18,347 nt of DNA from Nitrospirota bacterium (lineage in GTDB: Bacteria; Nitrospirota; Nitrospiria; Nitrospirales; Nitrospiraceae), in assembly GCA_016222925.1 (NCBI GenBank), contig JACRQB010000003.1, positions 1 to 18,347 on the forward strand. The letters run 5' to 3'. Of this stretch, positions 7,353 through 16,153 are shown piece after piece. The position numbers and the translations under genes are program-made. The stretch's first letter is position 1, and every line of letters begins with the position of its first letter. The notes below the pieces were generated by a model. It was not told the DNA's origin, did not search any database, and worked only from the letters and a program-made list of their open reading frames with translations.

Positions 7353-8626
7353 ATGCAGTTGGCAGGAGCTCGCGTCACAGTCGTCGGCCTGGCACGGAGC
7401 GGCGTGGCCGCAGCCCGCCTACTCCAGGAAGTCGGCGCGGTGGTGACGCTGGCCGATCGAAAGGATCGAGGAGAGTTACTCGGTGTGCTTGAATCGCTGG
7501 ATCAGGCAACGACGCGTGTCGTTCTAGGCGGGGATTATGAATCGGCTCTCAATACAGCCGAGCTCGTCGTCATTAGTCCGGGAGTCCCCTATCGGTTGGA
7601 GGCCCTTGAGCGTGTTCGTCGCCGAGGTGTGAAGGTCATCAGTGAACTGGATCTTGCATCGCGGTTTCTTTCCGCTCCAATTCTGGCCCTGACCGGTACC
7701 AATCGATGAAGGCAGGCCGCCCATGCCCGTATGACGCGTTGGTGGCGGAAGTGTCCAGCTTCCAACTGGAAACCGTGGAGCAGTTTCATCCATGGATTGC
7801 CGCGATTCTCAACGTGACGGTGGACCATCAGGATCGCTATGAGTCGATCGACGAATACATCGCGGCGAAAAACAGAATTTTTGAGAATCAAACTCCGTCC
7901 GACTATGCCCTCTTCAATCTGGATGATTCAAGGGTGGCTCCGTTGCGGCGAGGTGCGAGGGCTCGGGTGCTGGGTTTCACGAGGACTCAGTCATTGCCCC
8001 CCGATCTGGCAGGGGGAACATATCTCGATCGAGATCGCATCATGACAACTATTGGCGGTCAGACACAGGAGGTCTGTGCTCGGAGCGAGATCAAGATCAT
8101 CGGCAAGCACAACGTCGAAAACGCCATGGTGGCGGCAACCTATGCGCTGTTGAGCGGATGCTCTCTCGATGTCATCCGTAAAGTCCTCAGAGAGTTTCCC
8201 GGATTGGAACATGCGTTGGAGATCGTTCGTGAGCTGCGGGGCATACGGTTCATCAACGATTCCAAGGGAACCAATGTGGATGCGACCCTCAAGGCGTTGG
8301 AAAGTATCGATCAACCGATTTGGCTGATCGCCGGGGGGCGAGACAAGGGAGGAGATTTTTCTCGGTTAGCTCCCGCCATTCGCCGGAGAGTGAAGCGGCT
8401 CATTCTGATCGGTGAAGCGGCGCCGCTGATTGCAAAGGCGGTGGAAGGCTATCAGGCGGTCGAACGGGCTGACACCTTGAGGCAGGCCATTGAGTTGGCG
8501 GCAGCGGGAGCCGGTGTCGGTGAGGTGGTGCTGCTGTCACCAGCTTGCGCCAGTTTCGATATGTTTGCGGATTACCAGGATCGAGGCCGTCAGTTTAAAG
8601 CACTCGTGCAATCGTTGCCCGCGTAG
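7353..8626 (+). pseudogene. murD: UDP-MurNAc-L-Ala--D-Glu ligase MurD, broken by an internal deletion with frameshift
   Basis: MurD adds D-glutamate to UDP-MurNAc-L-Ala. The 5' part encodes the N-terminal UDP-binding domain (V-V-G-L-A-R-S-G-V-A) and reaches A-L-T-G-T-N, where the P-loop should continue G-K-S/T-T. Instead it reads Arg and then a stop (7707-7709). The frame that follows, from about 7706, restarts at Y-D-A-L-V-A-E-V-S-S-F-Q-L-E and is intact to 8626, including N-V-T-x-D-H-x-D-R-Y, G-K-H-N-V-E-N and N-D-S-K-G-T-N. Roughly 40 residues, including the ATP-binding lysine, are missing near 7700-7715 (missing length 3n+1). ATG 7353 is chosen because GGGAG lies 8 nt upstream; ATG 7329, overlapping the mraY stop, is an alternative. 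The fragments cannot bind ATP normally. Confidence 0.88.
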
Positions 8627-8661
8627 CTGACGGCGAGGCAGAGGAGAATTGATACTCACCA

Positions 8662-9873
8662 ATGTCGCAGAGATCTGCAGGGACCCTGACGCTGCCATGG
8701 TCCACTCCAAGCCCGAAGGCCACGAAGCGGGTGACGTTCGATCATCTCTTGTTGATCGTCACCGTGACCCTGGCGCTCGTGGGTCTGGTGATGGTGTTCA
8801 GCGCAAGCGCCGTGGTGGCTGGAGAAAACAAGCGCTTTCACGACTCGTGGTACTTCCTGAAGCGACAACTGGCGTGGCTAGCATTCGGGCTGGCACTTCT
8901 CCATGTGGTGTCTCGGATCGACTATGTGTGGTGGAAGCGATTAGCGCTTCCGCTTCTTGGTCTCATCACCGTGTTGCTGGTCCTGGTGTTGATTCCGTCG
9001 GTCGGGGTGGCGGTAAAGGGGGCCAGACGATGGCTGCACCTTGGACCGATTTCAATTCAGCCGGTCGAAATGGTGAAGCTGATCACCGTGATTTATCTCG
9101 CCGCGTATCTGGCCAAAAAGGAGGATCGGCTCCAGAGTTTTCGCGATGGGCTCATGCCGGCGGTTGCAGTGGTCGGTCTCCTCAGCGGCTTGGTTCTGCT
9201 GGAACCAGATCTCGGGACCGTCGTGGTGATCGGATTGGTTACAGCGGGGATGTTATTTCTTGGCGGGGCGCGAATATCCCATCTCTTCAGGCTCGTACCG
9301 GTGGCGCTGGCCGCGATGGCGGTATTGATTTGGCTGTCGCCCTATCGCTGGAAGCGGCTTCTTGCGTTTCTCAATCCGGAGCAGGATCCGACTGGATCGG
9401 GGTTTCAGATCAATCAATCGTTGCTTGCGTTTGGCAGCGGGGGATTATTCGGAGTCGGGTTGGGCGAGGGCAAACAAAAGCTCTTTTTCCTCCCAGAAGC
9501 CCACACCGATTTTGTCTTGGCGTTGATGGGCGAGGAACTTGGATTGGTAGGTACAGGAATCATTATTCTACTCTTTGTTGTGTTCGCCATCCGCGGCTTT
9601 CAGATCGCGGCGCGCGCACAAATGCCGTTTGGTCGGTATCTCGGCATGGGGATCACGTTGCTCATTGCCGTTCAAGCGTTAATCAACGCCTCTGTGGTCA
9701 CGGGACTCTTGCCGACCAAAGGACTGACATTGCCGTTCGTCAGTTATGGGGGATCTTCCTTGGTCATGAGCCTGGTGGGAGTGGGGATTTTGCTGAATAT
9801 CTCGAGGGATCGACAGGCAGGGCAGGAGGAGATGAGACAACGGAGTGGGCGCGACTGGGTGCGGCGACAATGA
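8662..9873 (+). CDS. ftsW: Septal peptidoglycan glycosyltransferase FtsW (SEDS family)
   Basis: FtsW polymerises lipid II into glycan strands at the septum together with FtsI. The 403-residue product is highly hydrophobic, with about ten transmembrane segments from residue 23 on. It contains SEDS hallmarks: K-R-Q-L-A-W near TM2, Q-P-V-E-M-V-K, L-L-E-P-D-L-G-T, the periplasmic E-A-H-T-D-F-V-L-A-L-M-G-E-E-L-G, and G-L-T-L-P-F-V-S-Y-G-G-S-S near the C-terminus. Length matches the family and nothing is missing. The ATG at 8662 sits 35 nt after the murD stop with GAGGAG about 14 nt upstream, a longer spacing than ideal. The stop overlaps the murG ATG (ATGA), which indicates coupled translation. 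Confidence 0.95.
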   Translation: MSQRSAGTLTLPWSTPSPKATKRVTFDHLLLIVTVTLALVGLVMVFSASAVVAGENKRFHDSWYFLKRQLAWLAFGLALLHVVSRIDYVWWKRLALPLLGLITVLLVLVLIPSVGVAVKGARRWLHLGPISIQPVEMVKLITVIYLAAYLAKKEDRLQSFRDGLMPAVAVVGLLSGLVLLEPDLGTVVVIGLVTAGMLFLGGARISHLFRLVPVALAAMAVLIWLSPYRWKRLLAFLNPEQDPTGSGFQINQSLLAFGSGGLFGVGLGEGKQKLFFLPEAHTDFVLALMGEELGLVGTGIIILLFVVFAIRGFQIAARAQMPFGRYLGMGITLLIAVQALINASVVTGLLPTKGLTLPFVSYGGSSLVMSLVGVGILLNISRDRQAGQEEMRQRSGRDWVRRQ

Positions 9874-10991
9874 CCATTGTGATCGCCGCCGGAGGGACCG
9901 GTGGGCATCTGTATCCAGCTGTTGCATTGGCTCGGGAATTTCAGCGTCGTGACCCTTCTACGAAGATCCTTTTTGTTGGGACGACACGAGGGGTTGAATC
10001 GAAGGTCCTCGCGCATGAAGGGTTTGAACTGGCGATGATTACCGCCAAGCCGGTGATGGGAAAGGGGCTGCTGGATGTCATACGGGGAGTCCTTTCCGTG
10101 CCTGTTGGGATGTGGCAATCACTGGAACTTCTGAAGCAGCGGCAGGCTGATCTCGTGATTGGAGTGGGGGGCTACACGAGTCCGACCATGTTGGCTGCCG
10201 CTGCCTTTAAAGGAATTGCCCGGGTGATTCTGGAGCCAAATGCCTATCCCGGATTGGCCAACAAAGTCGTCGCTCCCTTTGCGCAGCGGATTTTTTTGGC
10301 ATTTGAGTCGGCCGGGACTTCCTTTGACCGACGGAAGGTGCGCGTCGTCGGGACACCGATTCGACAGGAGTTTTTGGTGCAACTAGACAACAACGCGTCA
10401 ACCAAGCAGGATGGCCAGCACCTACTGATTTTTGGTGGGAGCCAGGGGGCCAGGGCCATCAACAGCGCGGTATTGGAAGGATTACCCCTGCTGAGCCAAC
10501 GGTTTCCAGGCCTGACCATCACGCATCAGACGGGCGAGGGGGATTACGAGCGAGTCAGTGAAACGTACCGAACATTGGGCATCCAAGCCAAGATTGTCCC
10601 GTTTCTCTACGATATGCCGGCTGTTCTTCGGGCAGCCGATCTGGTGGTGGCTCGTGCTGGCGCGATGACCATTGCCGAACTGACGGCCTGCGGAAAAGCT
10701 GCGATTCTGATTCCGTTGCCGACGGCGATCTATGATCACCAGATGAAGAATGCGCGGGCGATGGAGGCAGCGGGAGGGGCCATTGTTTTTCCGCAAGCCG
10801 ATCTCACTGGAGTAAAACTGAGTGAGATGATCGACGCTGTCTTGTCGGATCCGCAACGGCTGAGGACGATGCAACGGAAGAGTGTGGAGATGAGACGAAT
10901 CGATGCCGGCGAAGTGATCGTCGGTGAATGTTACACGCTCATGGGAGTGACACATGACATCAACCGATCTACTAGAGCGACCGGAGGTTAG
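9870..10991 (+). CDS. murG: UDP-GlcNAc:lipid I N-acetylglucosaminyltransferase MurG
   Basis: MurG transfers GlcNAc from UDP-GlcNAc to lipid I on the inner face of the membrane, making lipid II. This 373-residue GT28-family enzyme begins with the glycine-rich loop G-G-T-G-G-H (8-13). It shows a second glycine motif G-V-G-G-Y-T-S-P, the inter-domain G-G-S-Q-G-A-R-A-I-N, and the C-terminal UDP-GlcNAc-binding stretch A-R-A-G-A-M-T-I-A-E-L-T-A followed by D-H-Q-x-x-N-A. A longer in-frame opening to 8649 exists, but that upstream part is only the ftsW gene read out of frame, so the ATG at 9870 is the start. The 3' end overlaps the likely murC start. No gap is seen. Confidence 0.95.
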   Translation: MTIVIAAGGTGGHLYPAVALAREFQRRDPSTKILFVGTTRGVESKVLAHEGFELAMITAKPVMGKGLLDVIRGVLSVPVGMWQSLELLKQRQADLVIGVGGYTSPTMLAAAAFKGIARVILEPNAYPGLANKVVAPFAQRIFLAFESAGTSFDRRKVRVVGTPIRQEFLVQLDNNASTKQDGQHLLIFGGSQGARAINSAVLEGLPLLSQRFPGLTITHQTGEGDYERVSETYRTLGIQAKIVPFLYDMPAVLRAADLVVARAGAMTIAELTACGKAAILIPLPTAIYDHQMKNARAMEAAGGAIVFPQADLTGVKLSEMIDAVLSDPQRLRTMQRKSVEMRRIDAGEVIVGECYTLMGVTHDINRSTRATGG

Positions 10992-12123
10992 TGTTGTTGG
11001 TGAACAAGGGATTCGATCACAGACTTCAGCGGCACGACAAAGGCAGGCTCGCATGACACTTTTTCGAAAAATACAGCAGATTCATCTCGTCGGAATCGGC
11101 GGGGCCGGTATGAGCGGCATCGCAGAAGTGCTGCTCACGATGGGATATAAGGTGACCGGTTCAGATCTGAACGTTTCGGAGACGACGAGGCGACTGGAAG
11201 AACTCGGTGGGAAAGTGTTCATTGGGCATCAGGAGTCCAATGTGGGAGAGGCGCAAGTCGTGGTCATTTCCTCCGCCGTGGCGGCGAGTAACCCGGAAGT
11301 TGTGGCGGCGAAGAGCAAGCAGATTCCAGTCATTCCAAGGGCGGAGATGTTGGCGGAGCTGATGCGTCTGAAGTTTGGGGTAGCCATCGCCGGTGCCCAT
11401 GGAAAGACCACGACGACATCGATGGTCGCAAACGTGTTAGCGCAAGGCGGCCTCGACCCCACAATGGTGATTGGAGGCAAGGTCAATGCCTTGGGCAGCC
11501 ATGCACGGCTTGGACGAGGTGACTTGCTTGTGGCGGAAGCAGACGAAAGTGATGGATCATTTCTTCGTCTCTCTCCGACCATCGTGGCGGTGACCAATCT
11601 GGACCGTGAGCACCTTGATCATTACGGGTCGATGGAACGCATCAACGAACCTGAAGCAATGGAGTGCCGAGTTCCGGGCGCATTTCCGTGGGAAGAATCT
11701 TGGTCCCTTTCGCTTAGCTGTGCCGGGGATCCACAACGTTTCCAATGCGCTGGTGGCCATTGCCATCGGGATCGAGCTAGAGATTCCTGTAGACCTCATT
11801 CGCAAAGGGTTGGCGGCCTTTACGGGAGTCGAACGGCGGTTTCATTTGCGAGGCGAAGCCGGCGGCATTATGGTTGTCGACGACTATGGCCACCATCCCA
11901 CTGAGGTGAAAGCAACTCTTGCGGCTGCCAAGCAGGGGGAGCGGCCCTCGCCGAAACGATCAAGTCGGCAGGGCATCCATCTGTGACCTTCCTCGAGCGC
12001 AAAGAAACGCTACCGGATCAGGTACTGCCTCATCTCAGACCGGGCGATCTCGTTCTTACGTTGGGGGCGGGTGATATCTGGAAGGCTGGAACCGGGATTC
12101 TAGCACGGCTTGAGTCTGCTTGA
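10954..12123 (+). pseudogene. murC: UDP-MurNAc--L-alanine ligase MurC, broken by two internal deletions
   Basis: MurC attaches L-Ala to UDP-MurNAc, the first stem-peptide step. Part 1 (10954 to about 11650) has the N-terminal G-I-G-G-A-G-M-S-G-I-A, the P-loop A-G-A-H-G-K-T-T-T, E-A-D-E-S-D-G-S-F and T-N-L-D-R-E-H-L-D. Part 2 (about 11655-11940), one frame over, has V-P-G-I-H-N-V-S-N-A-L and D-D-Y-G-H-H-P-T-E. Part 3 (about 11942-12123), back in the first frame, has the C-terminal L-G-A-G-D-I-W-K. Roughly 50-55 residues are missing at each join, the second including the F-Q-P-H-R-Y segment. ATG 10954 (GGGAG 8 nt upstream, 38-bp overlap with murG) adds 33 residues before the conserved core; ATG 11053 is the alternative. 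Confidence 0.88.
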
Positions 12124-13073
12124 TGGCCCATGACGCATCGATGCACACAGATGGAGCGAAGGGACGGCCAATGCGGGTACGGCGCAGACTGGAGTCTGCC
12201 GTGGCCGGCGTTCGAGGAGTGGTTCGCTTCCATGCACCGCTTAAAGAGTACACGTCGTTCCACATCGGTGGTCCAGCCGATGTATTGGTGGAACCAGTTG
12301 ACGTGGAGGATGTCGTCCAGCTCACCAGACAGACGCACGAGCAAAAACTTCCGATCTTTGTATTGGGTGGCACCAATCTCCTTGTTCGGGATAAAGGCAT
12401 TCGAGGTGTGGTGGTGAGTTTGGGGAAATTGCGCGCGATCAAAGAAGAACCAGGATCCGTGTTGTATGCCGAAGGAGGTGTCGGTATGCCGACGCTGATC
12501 GGCCGTGCCATCCGCCGGTCCTTGGCGGGGTTGGAGTGGGCGGCCGGTATCCCTGGCACTGTCGCAGGCTGTGTCGTGATGAACGCAGGGACCAGACTCG
12601 GCGAGATGAAAGACTCAGTGAAAGCCGTCCGGATTGTGTCGCCGAACGGCGCACTGATGGACTGTCCCGCAAAGGCGATTGAATTTGGGTATCGCCGGGC
12701 GACATTACCGCCGGGTGTTGTGGTGGGAGTATGGCTGCAACTGAAGCCGGGAGTGCGGACGGATATCGAAAAGGTCGTGAAAGACTATCTCCACTACCGC
12801 CGTGATACGCAACCGCTTACGCTACCGAGCGCCGGCTGTGTGTTCAAGAATCCGCTGAACGATTCGGCAGGGCGAGTTGTTGAAGCGGCAGGGTTCAAGG
12901 GGACATCGGTCGGTGATGCACAGGTTTCGATGAAGCATGCCAATTTTATTGTGAATCAAGGGCAGGCCAGCGCCTCTGACGTCCTCTCGCTTATCAAGAA
13001 GATACGTACGGGAATTGTGCGAAAGACGGGGATCAAATTGGAGCTGGAGTTGAAAGTCGTGGGTGAAGTGTAG
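12123..13073 (+). CDS. murB: UDP-N-acetylenolpyruvoylglucosamine reductase MurB
   Basis: MurB is the FAD flavoenzyme that uses NADPH to reduce UDP-GlcNAc-enolpyruvate to UDP-MurNAc. Visible features are Y-T-S-F-H-I-G-G-P-A-D, the FAD-binding L-G-G-T-N-L-L-V-R-D, G-L-E-W-A-A-G-I-P-G-T-V-A-G, M-N-A-G, a Y-R-R motif, and the C-terminal P-S-A-G-C-V-F-K-N-P with the substrate-binding region D-A-Q-V-S-M-K-H-A-N-F-I-V-N. The compact C-terminal arrangement is that of the shorter type II MurB (B. subtilis-like). ATG 12123 overlaps the murC stop (TGATG). ATG 12171, with GAAGGGA about 6 nt upstream, is an equally good start and gives a 300-residue protein closer to family length. No gap is seen. Confidence 0.93.
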   Translation: MAHDASMHTDGAKGRPMRVRRRLESAVAGVRGVVRFHAPLKEYTSFHIGGPADVLVEPVDVEDVVQLTRQTHEQKLPIFVLGGTNLLVRDKGIRGVVVSLGKLRAIKEEPGSVLYAEGGVGMPTLIGRAIRRSLAGLEWAAGIPGTVAGCVVMNAGTRLGEMKDSVKAVRIVSPNGALMDCPAKAIEFGYRRATLPPGVVVGVWLQLKPGVRTDIEKVVKDYLHYRRDTQPLTLPSAGCVFKNPLNDSAGRVVEAAGFKGTSVGDAQVSMKHANFIVNQGQASASDVLSLIKKIRTGIVRKTGIKLELELKVVGEV

Positions 13074-13087
13074 CGAAGGGAGTCGTT

Positions 13088-14071
13088 GTGACGATGGGTC
13101 GTCTGACAAATGCCCGGATCGGCGTGCTCATGGGAGGACGCTCTTCAGAGCGGGAGATTTCACTCAAGACCGGTCGGGCTGTTCATCAGGCCCTGATTCG
13201 TCGAGGATACGATGTGGTGGCCATCGATGTCACCGATCGTCTGCATCGAGATTTGGAGGATCAGAAAGTCGCCATTGCGTTTCTCTCGTTGCACGGACCC
13301 GGCGGTGAAGACGGAACCATCCAGGGATTTCTCGAGACGGTGGGAATTCCCTATACCGGGTCCGGTGTACGAGCGAGTGCCGTAGGCATGCACAAGGCGG
13401 CCACGAAAATGCTATTGGCCGCACATGGTGTCCCCCTACCGGCCGGAACCGTTGTGCGCGAAAGTGATGGGTCGTCATTGGCGAAGGTTCTGAGGCAGAC
13501 CAAACTGAAATTGCCGATTGTCGTCAAGCCGGTTTCGCAGGGTTCTACGATCGGGGTGACGATTGTGCGTCGCCGCACCCAATGGAAGGAGGCGCTCGCC
13601 CTTGCGCATCGGTATGATCCAGAGGCGATGGTGGAGAGTTATATTCCCGGACATGAAGCTGCCGTTTCCCTCCTGGGAACAACGGCAGAAGGACCCACCG
13701 TGCTCCCTGCCATTGAAATCGTGGCGCCTGAGGGCTTTTACGACTTCTCGGCCAAGTATCAGAAGGGCAAGACTCAGTATCTCTGTCCCGCTCCGTTTCC
13801 TCCCAAGGTGATGCGCCACATCAGTGAATTAGCGAGGCGAACCTACGAGGCGTTGGAGTGCGAGGGGGCTGCTCGCGTGGATTTTCGGATCACTCCGAGA
13901 GGTCGGCCCTATGTCTTGGAGATCAATACGGTTCCCGGCATGACGGAGACTAGTCTTCTGCCCATGGCCGCAGCTCAAGTTGGAATTGCGTACGATGTCT
14001 TAGTCGAACGGATTTTGCAGTCGGCCCTCGATCGTGCGAATCGCCTTGCGCAGGGAGTGCCGAAGGAGTGA
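13088..14071 (+). CDS. ddl: D-alanine--D-alanine ligase Ddl
   Basis: Ddl is an ATP-grasp enzyme that makes the D-Ala-D-Ala dipeptide used by MurF. The roughly 327-residue product has the N-terminal G-G-R-S-S-E-R-E-I-S-L-K-T-G (substrate-binding Glu and Ser), H-G-P-G-G-E-D-G-T-I-Q-G, Y-T-G-S-G-V-x-A-S-A-x-x-M-x-K, K-P-V-x-Q-G-S-T-I-G-V in the ATP-grasp domain, and the C-terminal E-I-N-T-V-P-G-M-T-E-T-S-L-L-P metal/phosphate motif. GTG 13088 has AAGGGA 6 nt upstream; ATG 13094, two codons in, is the alternative. The gene lies 14 nt after murB, and its stop sits in the ftsQ ribosome-binding region. Intact. Confidence 0.95.
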   Translation: MTMGRLTNARIGVLMGGRSSEREISLKTGRAVHQALIRRGYDVVAIDVTDRLHRDLEDQKVAIAFLSLHGPGGEDGTIQGFLETVGIPYTGSGVRASAVGMHKAATKMLLAAHGVPLPAGTVVRESDGSSLAKVLRQTKLKLPIVVKPVSQGSTIGVTIVRRRTQWKEALALAHRYDPEAMVESYIPGHEAAVSLLGTTAEGPTVLPAIEIVAPEGFYDFSAKYQKGKTQYLCPAPFPPKVMRHISELARRTYEALECEGAARVDFRITPRGRPYVLEINTVPGMTETSLLPMAAAQVGIAYDVLVERILQSALDRANRLAQGVPKE

Positions 14072-14076
14072 GTGTG

Positions 14077-14934
14077 ATGCGATTCTTGAGAAGAAAACGG
14101 CGACCTTCTCCCGTGGAGCCACGAAAAAATCAGTGGAAGGATCCGCAAGGAGAGAGAGCGGGGAGGGAAGCCCACCTGGGGAAAACAGCCAGACGAAAGG
14201 CCCTTACTCGATGGACAGGCGTGGTGCTCGGTACGGTGCTCGTGGCAGGGGGCATCATGATGAGTGTGAAATATGCTGGCCCTGCCCTCCAAGCATTACT
14301 GGAGATTAAGACCATTACGGTCGAAGGAAGCCACCACATCGATAGGCAGAACGTGCTCGATCTTGCGAAGGTGAAATCCGGCACTGGACTCCACCATATT
14401 GTCACGAGAGTTATTAAGGAGCAGGTGGAATCTCATCCGTGGGTCAAAGAAGCCGAAGTGACCCGCGTTCCGTTTCATGAGTTACGCATCTCCCTGGTTG
14501 AGCGAAAACCAGCTGCGGTCATCCGTGCCGACTCCCAGAACTTTCTGACTGATGCGGAGGGGCATGTGCTGACCAGGCTCGGTCAGACCGATGATGATGC
14601 GTTGCCTCTTGTGACGGGAATCGATTCCAAAGGTTTACTGGAAGAGACTGCGTCGGTAAGGCAGGTCATTGCGTCGGGCATTGAGCTTGCACATTTGGTC
14701 GGACAAACCTTCGAAGGTCGGCTACAAGTAAACGCCGAAAACCCGTCAAACCTCATCGCGCTTGTACAGGGAGTGCGATTTCAGTTCGGGGAGGCAACGG
14801 TTGGAGAGCAGTGGGAACGGTTCCAACGCGTCAAACCGACACTCAAGACCCTGAACTTTGACGGTCGCGGGCGTGGAGCGAACGAAGTGGATCTCCGGTA
14901 CGACAATCGGATTGTTGTACGGGAAGGAGGGTGA
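14077..14934 (+). CDS. ftsQ: Cell division protein FtsQ (DivIB family)
   Basis: A 285-residue bitopic membrane protein: a long, very basic cytoplasmic tail (about residues 1-45, many Arg/Lys), one transmembrane helix (about 48-66), a POTRA domain starting near I-K-T-I-T-V-E-G-S-H-H-I and containing H-P-W-V-K-E-A-E-V-T-R, then the FtsQ beta domain with E-R-K-P-A-A-V-I and F-L-T-D-A-E-G. FtsQ recruits FtsL/FtsB and links early and late divisome proteins. ATG 14077 is chosen because AAGGAG (14063-14068) lies 8 nt upstream; GTG 14068, overlapping the ddl stop, has no spacing to that site. The stop overlaps the GGAGG-GTGA region of ftsA. No gap is seen. Confidence 0.92.
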   Translation: MRFLRRKRRPSPVEPRKNQWKDPQGERAGREAHLGKTARRKALTRWTGVVLGTVLVAGGIMMSVKYAGPALQALLEIKTITVEGSHHIDRQNVLDLAKVKSGTGLHHIVTRVIKEQVESHPWVKEAEVTRVPFHELRISLVERKPAAVIRADSQNFLTDAEGHVLTRLGQTDDDALPLVTGIDSKGLLEETASVRQVIASGIELAHLVGQTFEGRLQVNAENPSNLIALVQGVRFQFGEATVGEQWERFQRVKPTLKTLNFDGRGRGANEVDLRYDNRIVVREGG

Positions 14935-14939
14935 TCGCG

Positions 14940-16090
14940 GTGCCGAAACGGGATCAAATTCTGGTCGGCCTCGACATCGGAACCACGAAGATCTGTGCGA
15001 TCGTGGCGGAGATGACGGATGCTGGAGGGATCAGTATTATCGGCGTCGGATCGAGTCCTTCCCTTGGCCTACGTAAGGGAGTCGTCGTTAATATCGAAAG
15101 CACCGTCGAATCCATCAAGAAAGCAGTCGAAGAGGCGGAGTTGATGGCGGCCGTTCAGATCAACTCGGTCTACACCGGCATCGCGGGTAGCCACATTTCC
15201 GCTGAAAACTGCAAGGGCGTCGTGGCGCTGAAACGAGCTGAGGTGACTCGCGAAGATATCCAGCGGGCCATTGAAAGCGCTCGTACTCTCGCTGTCATTC
15301 CCCACGAACGCAGGATCCTTCACGTGCTACCGCGAGAGTTCGCGCCGTGACATCTGCGCAGAATATTGTGAAGTGCGTGAATCGAGCCGGACTCGATGTC
15401 GTGGACATTATTCTGCAGCCGCTCGCCTCCAGTGAAGCCGTATTGGGCCAAGAAGAGCGTGACTTGGGTGTGGTAATGGTGGACTTAGGAGGCGGAACAA
15501 CGGACCTGGCTATTTTCCTGGATGGCAGCATTCGTCACTCAGCGGTCCTTCCCATCGGCGGCCAAAACTTGACAAAGGATTTGGCCTTCGTCCTCCACAC
15601 TTCCCAGACTGAGGCTGAGAAGATCAAAACGCAGTACGGTGTTGCGCGGACCGAGTTGCTGACAGGGCATCAGATCATCGAAGTACCGTCTGTCGGAGAT
15701 CGGCCAGCTCGAACATTTTCCAGACGGGCTATTGCCGAGATTTTGGAGCCGCGCGTTGAGGAGATGTTTGAGCTCGTCCGGAGAGAAATTGCACGTGCCG
15801 GCTATGAAGGGATATTGGGGGCCGGTGTCGTGATCACCGGAGGCACATCGTTATTAGAGGGCATGCCCGACGCCGCGGAGAAGGTCTTGAACTTGCCGGC
15901 ACGCCGGGGCATACCTTCCGGTGTCGGAGGGTTACGAGAAACTGTCGGCCATCCCAGTCATTCGACCGGGGTCGGTCTTTTGTTACACGCCCGGCGACAT
16001 GTCGGTGAATTAGAAACGGCCGGGCTGCGCAATGGAGGGCCCTGGGCAAAAATGCGTGGGTGGACGAAGTGGGTGTCGGAGGTCTTTTAA
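14940..16090 (+). pseudogene. ftsA: Cell division protein FtsA, broken by a small internal deletion with frameshift
   Basis: FtsA is the actin-like ATPase that tethers FtsZ to the membrane. Part 1 (14940-15350) has the phosphate-1 motif D-I-G-T-T-K and the 1A/1C region through R-R-I-L-H-V-L-P-x-E-F, then runs into a TGA. Part 2 (from about 15346, another frame, to 16090) resumes at A-V-T-S-A-Q-N-I-V-K and includes phosphate-2 D-L-G-G-G-T-T-D, the adenosine motif G-A-G-V-V-I-T-G-G-T-S-L-L-E-G, and a C-terminal amphipathic membrane helix rich in Trp, Lys and Phe. About 27 residues of subdomain 1C (family G-I-x-x-P-x-G-M-S-G-V-R region) are missing near 15336-15346 (missing length 3n+1). GTG 14940 has AAGGAGG 9 nt upstream and is preferred over GTG 14931. 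Confidence 0.88.
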
Positions 16091-16153
16091 CCTTTAGAAC
16101 CCTTGCGGGCGGCAGGCAGGTCGTCGTGCGAGGCGCGGTGAGGAGGTGCCCCA

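Noticed and set aside
6797..7709. Programmed frameshifting in mraY and murD
   Set aside because: A slippage event would leave all family residues present in one frame or another. Here the residues between the two frames are absent altogether, including the MurD P-loop, so frameshifting alone cannot rebuild the proteins.
8649..10991. A continuous 780-codon frame that looks like a large fusion protein ending in MurG
   Set aside because: The first part is ftsW DNA read in the wrong frame, low-complexity and Arg/Gly-rich. The true ftsW frame over the same DNA is a full SEDS protein, and MurG has its own start at 9870.
3545..16090. Introns or inteins spliced out, or a new split-protein system
   Set aside because: Introns or inteins would add sequence; here sequence is missing. 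The fragments lack starts and ribosome-binding sites suited to independent expression, and essential motifs are lost.
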